Position numbers and translations under genes: made by a program
The notes under the pieces: model-generated
The model's input: only the letters and a program-made list of their open reading frames with translations
What the model was told of the DNA's origin: nothing
The model's database searches: none
Origin: an uncultured Bacilli bacterium
Lineage (GTDB): Bacteria > Bacillota_I > Bacilli_A > RF39 > UBA660
DNA length: 7,943 nucleotides
Assembly (NCBI GenBank): GCA_944345045.1
Contig: CALVMI010000029.1
Coordinates: 1-7,943 of the forward strand
Direction of reading: 5' to 3'
Shown: piece by piece, positions 1 to 6,126 of the stretch
Position numbering within the stretch: position 1 is the first letter of the stretch
Layout of the letters: every line of letters begins with the position of its first letter

Positions 1-30
1 TATTCTAGTGTATTGGTAGGTGCCTTATGA
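1..30 (+). CDS. 3' end of an upstream gene (partial)
   Basis: Reading from base 1 in frame gives nine codons (YSSVLVGAL) followed by TGA at 28-30. This stop overlaps the ATG of the following prepilin-like gene in an ATGA arrangement, which is typical of co-transcribed, translationally coupled genes. That overlap is the main reason to believe this is a real gene end. Only nine residues are visible, so no function can be given. From the context it may be another pilus or secretion component, but that is inference. Confidence 0.5.
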   Translation, partial: YSSVLVGAL

Positions 31-641
31 TGAATAAACGAGGAATTACTTTAGTGGAAATCATTATAAGTGTTGGTTTGATCGCGGTTGTCATGCTCTT
101 TTTGTTCAATTTGTTACTTGATATGCAATATGAAGATAGTCATTCTTCTTATTTAAAGGAAAATCAAGTGAATAGAGCTACAATTATTAGAAGAGTGGAA
201 GAAGATTTGATGCATAACGAGTTAGAAAGTGTTAATTTAGTGACAGATTCTTCTTCAGCAACAATTACCTTTCACTATACAGATTTTGATCGTCTTTTAT
301 ATGTTTATAATGACCGAATTACCTACCAAGATGAAACATGGGTAATTGAAACAAATGACAACGATGAGGCCTATTATGATTTTGATAGTATCAAAATTGA
401 TCGCAGCAGTGATACTTGTTCTTATACGCTTAATGTAGATGCTGATGGCGATGGTGCTTGCGATTACAATTGTGATACAAATAACAATGGGGTGATTGAT
501 GATGCCGAGTCATCAACTATTAATACAACGTATCAATCTTGTCCAACTTATAAATATGTTAAAATTGTGATCCCAGCCATCACCGGAAGTAAAAGTAATA
601 TTATTGATGATATTGAAATTTTCTATATTGGTTTACGTTAG
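27..641 (+). CDS. Type IV prepilin-like protein with an EF-hand-type calcium loop
   Basis: This is a 204-residue protein with a class III (prepilin) signal. A short basic leader MMNKRG is followed by ITLVE and a hydrophobic helix over residues 7-31. Prepilin peptidase would cleave after Gly6, leaving Glu11 as the conserved mature Glu5. Such proteins are membrane-anchored pilin or pseudopilin subunits of type IV pili, competence pili or type II-like secretion. The C-terminal half is unusual: residues 150-161 form a canonical EF-hand loop (D150, N152, N154, G155, I157, D158, E161). It is preceded by a degenerate DADGDG loop at 138-143, with Cys at 131, 145, 149 and 172. The start may be ATG 27 or ATG 30; the weak AGGTG at 18-22 is better spaced for 30. 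The prepilin role is well supported. The particular pilus system is unknown. Confidence 0.85.
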   Translation: MMNKRGITLVEIIISVGLIAVVMLFLFNLLLDMQYEDSHSSYLKENQVNRATIIRRVEEDLMHNELESVNLVTDSSSATITFHYTDFDRLLYVYNDRITYQDETWVIETNDNDEAYYDFDSIKIDRSSDTCSYTLNVDADGDGACDYNCDTNNNGVIDDAESSTINTTYQSCPTYKYVKIVIPAITGSKSNIIDDIEIFYIGLR

Positions 642-672
642 AAGAGGAAACTCTTCTTTTTTCTTTTATTTA
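640..672 (+). terminator. Intrinsic terminator after the prepilin-like gene
   Basis: AGAAGAG (640-646), loop GAAA (647-650) and CTCTTCT (651-657) form a perfect hairpin followed by a T-rich tail, CTTTTTTC then TTTTATT. It starts within the stop codon of the prepilin-like gene, so the pilus operon should end here and ruvA needs its own promoter. Confidence 0.85.
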
Positions 673-693
673 CTTTCATTTTAAACATATGTA

Positions 694-702
694 TGGTATC
701 AT
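694..702 (+). promoter_or_regulatory. Candidate extended -10 promoter for ruvA
   Basis: TGGTATCAT fits the extended -10 pattern TGnTATAAT with one mismatch. No convincing -35 lies at the right distance; TTTACT at 669-674 is too far upstream. Transcription would begin near 709, just ahead of the ATG at 719. This argues that the in-frame ATG at 689 is not the start, because it would lie upstream of the transcript. The preceding terminator makes a promoter here necessary, but the exact box is inference. Confidence 0.45.
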
Positions 703-718
703 TAATTTGGTGATGATG

Positions 719-1270
719 ATGTATAGTTATATAAAAGGTGTAGTAACAGAAGAGGAGTCTAATTTTATTGTTTTGGATAATAATGGTATTGGTTATCATA
801 TTTTTGTAGCTAATCCTTATGCGTATCCTTTAAATGAAGAAGCTAAAGTATATATTTATGATTATATTCGTGAAGATGAACATTCTTTATATGGCTTTTC
901 TTCAAAGGAAGAAAGAAATTTGTTTTTGAAGTTATTGGGAGTTAAAGGCGTTGGACCTAAATTAATTATGCCGATGCTTGCTACCGGAAGTGTTAATGGA
1001 ATCATTGATGCGATTGATAGGGAAAATATTTTGTATTTAAAAAAATTTCCAAAAGTTGGGGATAAAGTAGCAAGACAAATTATTTTGGATTTAAAAGGGA
1101 AACTTGCTCAATCTGATAATGCACCGATTGGTGGTTTTGATGAACTTGTAAGTGTCTTAGAGGGGTTAGGATATAAGACAAATGATATTAAGAAAATTTT
1201 ACCAAATATGGATGCAAATTTGGAAATTGAAAGTCAAGTAAAAGAAGCATTGAAATTAATGTTAAAATAA
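719..1270 (+). CDS. ruvA: Holliday junction branch migration protein RuvA
   Basis: RuvA tetramers bind Holliday junctions and load RuvB for branch migration during recombinational repair. The 183-residue product begins MYSYIKG, the usual RuvA N-terminus, so ATG 719 is chosen over the in-frame ATG at 689. Residues 1-62 fit the OB-fold domain I. Two helix-hairpin-helix motifs follow: LLGVKGVGPK at 72-81 and FPKVGDKVARQI at 110-121, the second leading into LDLKGKL. Residues 139-183 (FDELVSVLEGLGY...) match domain III, the mobile domain that contacts RuvB. The length is slightly short for the family (about 190-205) but nothing is missing. The second HhH reads FPKVG where LPGIG is usual. The Shine-Dalgarno is weak (GGTG at 709-712). 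Unusually, ruvB does not follow immediately: a 290-nt spacer separates them. Confidence 0.95.
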   Translation: MYSYIKGVVTEEESNFIVLDNNGIGYHIFVANPYAYPLNEEAKVYIYDYIREDEHSLYGFSSKEERNLFLKLLGVKGVGPKLIMPMLATGSVNGIIDAIDRENILYLKKFPKVGDKVARQIILDLKGKLAQSDNAPIGGFDELVSVLEGLGYKTNDIKKILPNMDANLEIESQVKEALKLMLK

Positions 1271-1312
1271 AAAAAGTTGAAGAGAGAAAAATTATGGGCA
1301 ATGACTTAGAAT

Positions 1313-1450
1313 ATTTTCAATCTTAGAGATAAATGATTATAAATACTTTTGTAAAGGCTGGAATTTTAAAGAAATTACAGGTTATTCAAGAAATCAAATA
1401 TTTTTATTTGAAGACTATTTTAATCTGTTCTCTTAAAGAAGATTGAAAAT
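1313..1450. repeat. 138-nt segment bounded by 12-nt inverted repeats
   Basis: ATTTTCAATCTT at 1313-1324 is exactly complementary to AAGATTGAAAAT at 1439-1450. The complementarity may continue with TCTCT on the inner side of the right arm (1431-1434 region) against AGAGA at 1325-1329, after a small offset. The arms enclose AT-rich DNA without a complete gene. This could be a small non-autonomous element or the remains of one. No clear target-site duplication is visible, and in AT-rich DNA a chance 12-nt match is not excluded. Confidence 0.4.
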
Positions 1451-1527
1451 TTATATCACAAAAAAATATGGAAATTTGTGATATAAAAATTTATATCACG
1501 AAAAAACACCAAAATTCGTGATATAAA
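1448..1527. repeat. Two tandem 40-nt palindromic units
   Basis: Units 1448-1487 and 1488-1527 match at 34 of 40 positions. Each contains a perfect 13-nt palindrome arm pair: TTTATATCACAAA (1450-1462) with TTTGTGATATAAA (1475-1487), and TTTATATCACGAA (1490-1502) with TTCGTGATATAAA (1515-1527). Both loops are 12 nt and differ in sequence. The only difference between the arms is A1460/T1477 against G1500/C1517, a base-pair swap that keeps the pairing. This points to selection for symmetry or structure, such as a paired operator or RNA hairpins. What binds it is unknown. Confidence 0.85.
1519..1527 (+). promoter_or_regulatory. Candidate extended -10 promoter for ruvB in the last palindrome arm
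   Basis: TGATATAAA fits TGnTATAAT with one mismatch and would start transcription near 1534, giving a leader of about 27 nt that includes the ruvB ribosome binding site. No clear -35 box is seen. The same nine bases occur at 1479-1487 and, on the minus strand, in both left arms. If it is a promoter, the palindrome would act as an operator lying over it. This is inference from position and sequence match. Confidence 0.35.
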
Positions 1528-1545
1528 GTGATTTATAAATATATG

Positions 1546-1552
1546 AGAGGAA
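1546..1552 (+). promoter_or_regulatory. Ribosome binding site that fixes the ruvB start
   Basis: AGAGGAA lies 8 nt before ATG 1561, a good Shine-Dalgarno spacing. The in-frame GTG at 1528 and ATG at 1543 have no such site, and the latter overlaps this one. Confidence 0.75.
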
Positions 1553-1560
1553 GATTTTGC

Positions 1561-2568
1561 ATGGAAGATGAAAAGATTTTAGATGCTGAGTGTCAAGAAG
1601 GGGATTTATATGAAACGAATATTCGTCCTCAGAGTCTTAAAGAATACGTTGGTCAAGAGGAAATTACAAGTAATTTAAAAGTTTTTATTGAAGCTGCTAA
1701 AATACGTGGTGAATCTTTAGATCATGTTCTTTTGTATGGGCCTCCTGGTCTTGGAAAAACGACGCTTGCCCATATTATTGCTAATGAACTTGGCGTATCT
1801 ATTAAAACGGCAAGTGGTCCTTCTATTGAAAAAAGTGGGGATTTAGCAGCAATTTTATCGACTCTTGAACCAGGGGACGTTTTGTTTATTGATGAAATAC
1901 ATCGTATGCCTAAATTTATTGAAGAAATTTTGTATCCAGCAATGGAAGACTTTGAAATGGATTTGGTGTTAAATAGTGATGGGAAAAGTCGCAATATTAA
2001 GATTGATTTGCCACCTTTTACTTTAGTTGGGGCGACAACTAGAGCTGGAGATATTTCAAGTCCTTTACGAGATCGTTTTGGGATTGTTTCTAAATTAAAT
2101 TATTATTCTGAGGAAGAACTTTTGCAAATTGTTAAAAGAACCAGTCGTGTTTTAGAGATGCCTATTACAGATGATGCAGCTTTATTAATCGCGAAACGTT
2201 GTCGTAAAACACCTAGAGTTGCTAATCGTTTATTTAAACGTCTTCGTGATTTTGCTTTAGTAGGTGGTCAAGATAAAATTGATTATGATTTAGCTAATGA
2301 TTCTTTAAAAAGACTTAAAGTGGATGAATATGGATTAGATGGTATTGATATTGAATATTTAACTAGTTTAATTACGAAGTTTAATGGTGGACCGGTAGGA
2401 GTTGAGACGATCGCAACTTCAATTGGTGAAGAGCCTTCAACGTTAGAAGATGTTGTTGAACCATTTTTATTACAAGAAGGTTTTATTAAGCGAACACCAA
2501 GAGGAAGGGTAGCGTGTGAGAAAGCCTATGAACATTTGAAAATCGGAAGGCAGGGAACATTATTTTGA
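1561..2568 (+). CDS. ruvB: Holliday junction branch migration ATPase RuvB
   Basis: RuvB is the hexameric AAA+ motor that drives branch migration at RuvA-bound Holliday junctions. The 335-residue product has the full motif set: Walker A GPPGLGKTT at 60-68 (Lys66), Walker B VLFIDE at 107-112, sensor 1 GATTRAG at 157-163, arginine finger region LRDRFG at 169-174 (Arg170), and sensor 2 TPRVANRL at 217-224 (Arg219). The C-terminal winged-helix domain ends in QEGFIKRTPRGR, the usual DNA-binding tail of the family. ATG 1561 is chosen for its ribosome binding site at 1546-1552 and because family members start at about this point. The gene is complete. It is separated from ruvA by palindromic repeats and probably has its own promoter; its TGA overlaps the next ATG (TGATG). 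Confidence 0.97.
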   Translation: MEDEKILDAECQEGDLYETNIRPQSLKEYVGQEEITSNLKVFIEAAKIRGESLDHVLLYGPPGLGKTTLAHIIANELGVSIKTASGPSIEKSGDLAAILSTLEPGDVLFIDEIHRMPKFIEEILYPAMEDFEMDLVLNSDGKSRNIKIDLPPFTLVGATTRAGDISSPLRDRFGIVSKLNYYSEEELLQIVKRTSRVLEMPITDDAALLIAKRCRKTPRVANRLFKRLRDFALVGGQDKIDYDLANDSLKRLKVDEYGLDGIDIEYLTSLITKFNGGPVGVETIATSIGEEPSTLEDVVEPFLLQEGFIKRTPRGRVACEKAYEHLKIGRQGTLF

Positions 2569-3335
2569 TGACAAATACTTGTTTTGTAACATTTCCTAAC
2601 GGAAAAAAATATGCTGTTTTCTATTATAAACTTCATGCTTTTTGTAATAAAATAATTGAAAATTTTCTTAATGATACGAGTTGTACAGAAAAAGAGCGCT
2701 GGCAAAGAAAACGGGCATTTATGGAATTTAGAAGACAATATAAAACGTTTGATCCGGCTTTTGATTTTGTTTTTCAATATTTAGGCTATACTTTAACCAA
2801 TCCTTTTTTAATTTCCGATTCCACTTTGGTAAGTGATCAAGATGTTTATTATATTTCTTATCATGGTAATGAGGGAAATTTAAAACCTTTTGAACGACAA
2901 GAGTTACAAGCGCCTATTTGGGTAACTGGTAAAGAAGAAAATTTGATTAAAAAGCCAATAAGCATGAATTATCAAAATTTAGAAGAATCGTTTATCTCGC
3001 CAAACTTGGAACAAATAAAGATAAAACATTTGCCAAATTTGCACAACACATGGGCTCGAATGTGGGTGCATGAAGGACTTATAAAAAATAAAAAAATTTT
3101 TTTAGAATATTGTTTTTTAGCTTCCTTAGAAAAAGATACTTTTTTCTTGGAACAATCTAGTATTTTAACAAAATATTTTCCTTATATTCAATTTGGTATT
3201 TCTTATATGCCAATGAATCCTTTGTATATTTTTTTGTATAAAGAAGAATTAATGTCTTCAAAACAAAAAGATTTTTTAAAGGATATACAGATGCGTTCTT
3301 TAAAGGCCGAGAAAATTATTGAAAAAATTATGTGA
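2568..3335 (+). CDS. Unrecognised protein between ruvB and folD
   Basis: I do not recognise this 255-residue protein. ATG 2568 overlaps the ruvB stop by one base, and GGAAGGCAGGGA just upstream serves as ribosome binding site, so it is probably translated with ruvB. The next gene, folD, begins 13 nt after its stop. No signal peptide, membrane span, nucleotide-binding motif or metal site is evident. It is rich in aromatic residues and has a basic stretch (ERWQRKRAFMEFRRQ) about 45-60 residues in. Its C-terminus is helical and charged (LKAEKIIEKIM). Base composition and codon choice resemble its neighbours, which argues against recent transfer. The tight position inside a housekeeping operon supports a real gene, probably a lineage-specific one, but neither a repair nor a folate role can be claimed. 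Confidence 0.8.
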   Translation: MTNTCFVTFPNGKKYAVFYYKLHAFCNKIIENFLNDTSCTEKERWQRKRAFMEFRRQYKTFDPAFDFVFQYLGYTLTNPFLISDSTLVSDQDVYYISYHGNEGNLKPFERQELQAPIWVTGKEENLIKKPISMNYQNLEESFISPNLEQIKIKHLPNLHNTWARMWVHEGLIKNKKIFLEYCFLASLEKDTFFLEQSSILTKYFPYIQFGISYMPMNPLYIFLYKEELMSSKQKDFLKDIQMRSLKAEKIIEKIM

Positions 3336-3348
3336 GAGGAGAAAGAAA

Positions 3349-4203
3349 ATGAGTGAAATTTTAGATGGAAAGGCACTTTCTAAGCAAAAGAGAGAAGAGT
3401 TAAAGAAGAAAATTGAAGAGTTAAAAGAAAAAAGAAATATTACACCGGGGTTAGCAATTATTCGGGTTGGTAATGATGCAGCATCTGAAGTATATGTTAA
3501 AAATAAATTGAAGGCTTGTGAAGAAGTAGGAATGTATGCTTTAGAAAAACATTTTGAAGGAACTGAAAGTGAAGAAGAAATTATTAAAAGTATTGATGAG
3601 TGTAATCAAAATGAATTCATAGACGGTATTATTGTTCAAAGTCCATTGCCTAAAAATTATGATGAAGAAAAAGTAGCTTCTCATGTTCTAGGAAGTAAAG
3701 ATGCTGATGGTTTTGGTTTAGAAAATATGGGACATCTACTTATGAATCAAGAACAAGTTTTAGCTGCTACGCCGAAAGGAATTTTGCATTTACTTGATGC
3801 CTATCATATTTCTTTAGAAGGAAAACATGTGGTAGTGATAGGTCGAAGTGTTATTGTGGGTAGACCAATGGCTATTCTTTGTTTAAATAGAAATGCGACC
3901 GTTACAATCGCGCATTCTAAAACGCAAAACTTATCTGAACTTACAAAAACAGCTGATATTTTGATCTCGGCTGTTGGAAAACCTGAGTTTATTACTGCCG
4001 AGATGATAAAAGAAAATGCTGTGTGTATTGATGTAGGTATTTCTAGAATCGATGGGCATTTAAAAGGAGATTTTCTTTTTGATGAAGTAAAAAATAAAGC
4101 CAGTTTTATTACACCTGTTCCTGGAGGTGTAGGTCCTATGACGGTTGTTACTCTTTTAGAAAATGTCTATGAAATGTCTTTAAAAAGAGAAAGGAAGGGG
4201 TAA
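3349..4203 (+). CDS. folD: Bifunctional methylenetetrahydrofolate dehydrogenase / methenyltetrahydrofolate cyclohydrolase FolD
   Basis: FolD is a cytosolic enzyme that converts 5,10-methylene-THF to 5,10-methenyl-THF (NADP-linked) and hydrolyses it to 10-formyl-THF. The 284-residue product has the normal length. Tyr49 and the catalytic Lys53 lie in SEVYVKNKLKACEEVG, Gln97 in VQSPLP (95-101), and Asp120 in KDADGF (117-122). The Rossmann motif GRSVIVGRP is at 165-173, and the signature PVPGGVGPMT at 256-265. Small departures from the common pattern are VQSPLP for VQLPLP and AATPKG for PCTPxG; the catalytic residues remain. ATG 3349 is chosen because AGAGGAG (3335-3341) precedes it by 7 nt; an upstream in-frame ATG at 3319 lies inside the previous gene. 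glyA follows with a 1-nt gap, and the two share methylene-THF. Confidence 0.97.
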   Translation: MSEILDGKALSKQKREELKKKIEELKEKRNITPGLAIIRVGNDAASEVYVKNKLKACEEVGMYALEKHFEGTESEEEIIKSIDECNQNEFIDGIIVQSPLPKNYDEEKVASHVLGSKDADGFGLENMGHLLMNQEQVLAATPKGILHLLDAYHISLEGKHVVVIGRSVIVGRPMAILCLNRNATVTIAHSKTQNLSELTKTADILISAVGKPEFITAEMIKENAVCIDVGISRIDGHLKGDFLFDEVKNKASFITPVPGGVGPMTVVTLLENVYEMSLKRERKG

Positions 4204-4204
4204 A

Positions 4205-5425
4205 ATGGATCCTAAAATTAAAGAAATATTAGCTAAAGAAGAAAAAAGACAGATGGAGAATGTAGAATTAATTGCTTCAGAAAATTATGCTTCTAAAGCT
4301 GTTTTAGCTTTGCAAGGCAGTATTTTTACTAATAAGTATGCTGAAGGGTATCCAGGCAAAAGATATTATGGTGGCTGTACATATATTGATGAAATGGAAA
4401 ATTTGGCGATTACTTATGCGTGTGAGCTTTTTCAGGTGAAATATGCTAATGTTCAGCCTCATTCAGGATCGAGCGCTAATATGGCTGTTTATCGTGCTCT
4501 ATTAAAGCCTGGTGATAAGGTTATGGGTATGAATCTATCTGCCGGTGGTCATTTGACTCATGGTAGTAAAATGAGTTTTAGTGGTCAAGATTATGAAGTA
4601 GTATCATACGATGTCGATCCGGAAACAGGACGGCTTAATTATGAAGAAATTTTGCAAATTGCTTTAAAGGAAAAACCAAAAATGATTATTGCTGGTGCTA
4701 GTGCATATTCAAGAAGCATTGATTTTCAAAAATTTCGGGAAATTGCTGATGCTGTTGGGGCTTATTTATTTGTTGATATGGCCCATATTGCTGGCCTTGT
4801 CGCGGCTCATGTCCATCAAAGCCCATGTTTGTATGCTGATGTTGTGACCTCCACTACACATAAAACATTAAGAGGTCCAAGAGGAGGACTCATTCTTACG
4901 AATAATGAAGAAATTGCCAAAAAAATTAATAAAGTAATTTTCCCTGGTATTCAAGGAGGCCCTTTAGAACATATAATCGCAGCCAAAGCACAGTGTTTTT
5001 ATGAAGCTTTACAAAGTGATTTTGTCGATTATCAAAAACAAGTTTTAAAAAATATGAAAGCATTATGTGATTCTTTAAAAAAAGAAGGATTTAAATTGAT
5101 TTCTGATGGTTCTGATAATCACTTGGTTTTAATTGATATTAAATCTTCATGTGGTTTAACTGGAAAAGAAGCGGAAGAAATTTTAGATTCGATACATATT
5201 ACGGCTAATAAAAACACCATTCCTAATGAAACAGAAAGTGCTGTGGTTACAAGTGGTTTAAGAGTTGGTAGTGCGGCTATGACGACGCGCGGTTTTAAGG
5301 AAGAGGAATTTACTTTGATTGGTCAAATTATTGCCCAAGCTTTAAAAAATTCTAAGAATCAAGAAGTATTAGAAAAACTTAGTAGGGATGTTTTAGCTTT
5401 AACAAAAAAATTCCCAATTATTTAG
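4205..5425 (+). CDS. glyA: Serine hydroxymethyltransferase GlyA
   Basis: GlyA is a PLP enzyme that converts serine and THF to glycine and 5,10-methylene-THF, the main entry of one-carbon units. The 406-residue product is near the family length (about 410-420). Visible landmarks are LIASENYAS at 22-30 (catalytic Glu26), HSGSSANMAVY at 86-96, GGHLTHG at 114-120, VDMAHIAGLVAA at 190-201 (Asp191, His194 in the cofactor site), the Schiff-base Lys220 in STTHKTLRGPRGG (216-228), TANKNTIP at 333-340, and SGLRVGSAAMTTRG at 350-363 with carboxylate-binding Arg353. The start follows AGGAAGGGG (4192-4200) and sits 1 nt after folD, so the pair is almost certainly co-transcribed. Methylene-THF made here feeds FolD and thymidylate synthesis, which links it to tmk downstream. 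Confidence 0.97.
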   Translation: MDPKIKEILAKEEKRQMENVELIASENYASKAVLALQGSIFTNKYAEGYPGKRYYGGCTYIDEMENLAITYACELFQVKYANVQPHSGSSANMAVYRALLKPGDKVMGMNLSAGGHLTHGSKMSFSGQDYEVVSYDVDPETGRLNYEEILQIALKEKPKMIIAGASAYSRSIDFQKFREIADAVGAYLFVDMAHIAGLVAAHVHQSPCLYADVVTSTTHKTLRGPRGGLILTNNEEIAKKINKVIFPGIQGGPLEHIIAAKAQCFYEALQSDFVDYQKQVLKNMKALCDSLKKEGFKLISDGSDNHLVLIDIKSSCGLTGKEAEEILDSIHITANKNTIPNETESAVVTSGLRVGSAAMTTRGFKEEEFTLIGQIIAQALKNSKNQEVLEKLSRDVLALTKKFPII

Positions 5426-5439
5426 ATTGAAAGGATGTT

Positions 5440-6126
5440 ATGATTATGAAAGGACGACTTTTAGCTATTGAAGGGACTGATTGTTCTGGGAAAGAAACCC
5501 AGGCGAAATTGTTAGTAGAAAGATTAAATAAGGAAGGATATAAGGCTATTTATTTGTCTTTTCCGGATTATGAATCGCCAACTGGTAAGATTGTCGGTGG
5601 TCCATATTTAGGAAAGGAAGAGATAAGTCCTAGTTGGTTTTCGGAAGGCGTTTTACAGGTCGATGGGAAAATCGCTTCATTATATTATGCGGCTGATCGT
5701 GCTTATCACGCGCCGAAAATTCGTGAGTATTTACTTGATGGCTATATTGTAGTATTAGATCGTTATGTCGAATCAAACATGGCTTTTCAAGGTGGTAAGA
5801 TTTTAGATGAGAAGAAACGTCAAGAAATGTATGATTGGATCGAGAAATTAGAGTATGAAATGTTAAACTTGCCTCGTCCTGATTTTATTTTCTTTCTTTA
5901 TATGCCAAATGAATATGCGAAAATTTTAAAGAAAAATCGTGAAAGTTTAGATGAGCATGAGAAAGATGAACGCATTTTAGAAAATGCCTTTCGTGCTTAT
6001 GTTGAATTAGCTAAGAAATATCACTATGAACAGATTAATTGTATTAGTAATAGTCAAATTCGTTCGATAGAAGATATTCATGAAGAAATGTATGACCGTG
6101 TAATTAGAAAGTTGGAAGAGTTATGA
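5440..6126 (+). CDS. tmk: Thymidylate kinase (dTMP kinase)
   Basis: This enzyme phosphorylates dTMP to dTDP with ATP, an essential step in dTTP supply. The 228-residue product has a P-loop, EGTDCSGKETQ, at 11-21. It then has FPDYESPTG at 41-49 (dTMP-site region), YYAADRAYH at 82-90, the DRY motif at 107-109 followed by ESNMAFQGG, and a lid region around 169-181 (SLDEHEKDERILE). The P-loop residue after Lys18 is Glu19, where Ser or Thr is usual. From memory, a branch of Firmicutes thymidylate kinases varies at this position, so this is probably subfamily character and not loss of function. A related deoxynucleotide kinase specificity is possible. AAAGGA (5430-5435) serves ATG 5440 or the in-frame ATG 5446. 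The gene lies 14 nt after glyA and its stop overlaps queA by 4 nt. Confidence 0.9.
   Translation: MIMKGRLLAIEGTDCSGKETQAKLLVERLNKEGYKAIYLSFPDYESPTGKIVGGPYLGKEEISPSWFSEGVLQVDGKIASLYYAADRAYHAPKIREYLLDGYIVVLDRYVESNMAFQGGKILDEKKRQEMYDWIEKLEYEMLNLPRPDFIFFLYMPNEYAKILKKNRESLDEHEKDERILENAFRAYVELAKKYHYEQINCISNSQIRSIEDIHEEMYDRVIRKLEEL

Larger units (their letters stand above)
1271..1560. other. 290-nt spacer between ruvA and ruvB
   Basis: No convincing gene is present. From left to right it holds: an RBS-like GAAGAGAG at 1280-1287 followed by an 11-codon open frame at 1294-1326 (MGNDLEYFQS); an open stretch without a start codon at 1305-1436, 43 codons, whose translation is protein-like (…CKGWNFKEITGYSRN…) and could be a decayed gene; a 12-nt inverted repeat pair enclosing 1313-1450; two palindromic 40-nt units at 1448-1527; and the ruvB leader. 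No terminator is obvious after ruvA. The spacer resembles inserted or decayed DNA more than a simple leader, which is inference. Confidence 0.7.

Noticed and set aside
689..718. N-terminal extension of RuvA from ATG 689
   Set aside because: Family members start at MYSYIKG, no ribosome binding site precedes 689, and the extension overlaps the likely promoter.
1294..1326. Eleven-codon open frame MGNDLEYFQS with an RBS-like site
   Set aside because: It is too short to support as a gene and may be a truncated start of a decayed frame; recorded only in the spacer description.
1448..1527. CRISPR array or type III toxin-antitoxin RNA repeats
   Set aside because: There are only two contiguous units with no spacers between them, no cas genes, and no ToxN-like gene in the window. 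Palindromic operator or hairpin pair fits better.
1528..1560. RuvB start at GTG 1528 or ATG 1543
   Set aside because: The good Shine-Dalgarno at 1546-1552 lies downstream of both and is correctly spaced for ATG 1561.
1722..1994. Minus-strand open frame of 90 codons inside ruvB
   Set aside because: It lies wholly within the well-supported ruvB sequence, opposite Walker A and Walker B, and is a shadow of that gene.
2566..2568. Possible TGA-as-tryptophan code
   Set aside because: TGA ends several complete genes here (ruvB, the 2568 gene, tmk, queA) at the expected family lengths, so the standard bacterial code applies.
2526..2777. Minus-strand open frame of 83 codons across the ruvB end
   Set aside because: It overlaps two plus-strand genes in a tight operon, and its translation looks like antisense of AT-rich coding DNA.
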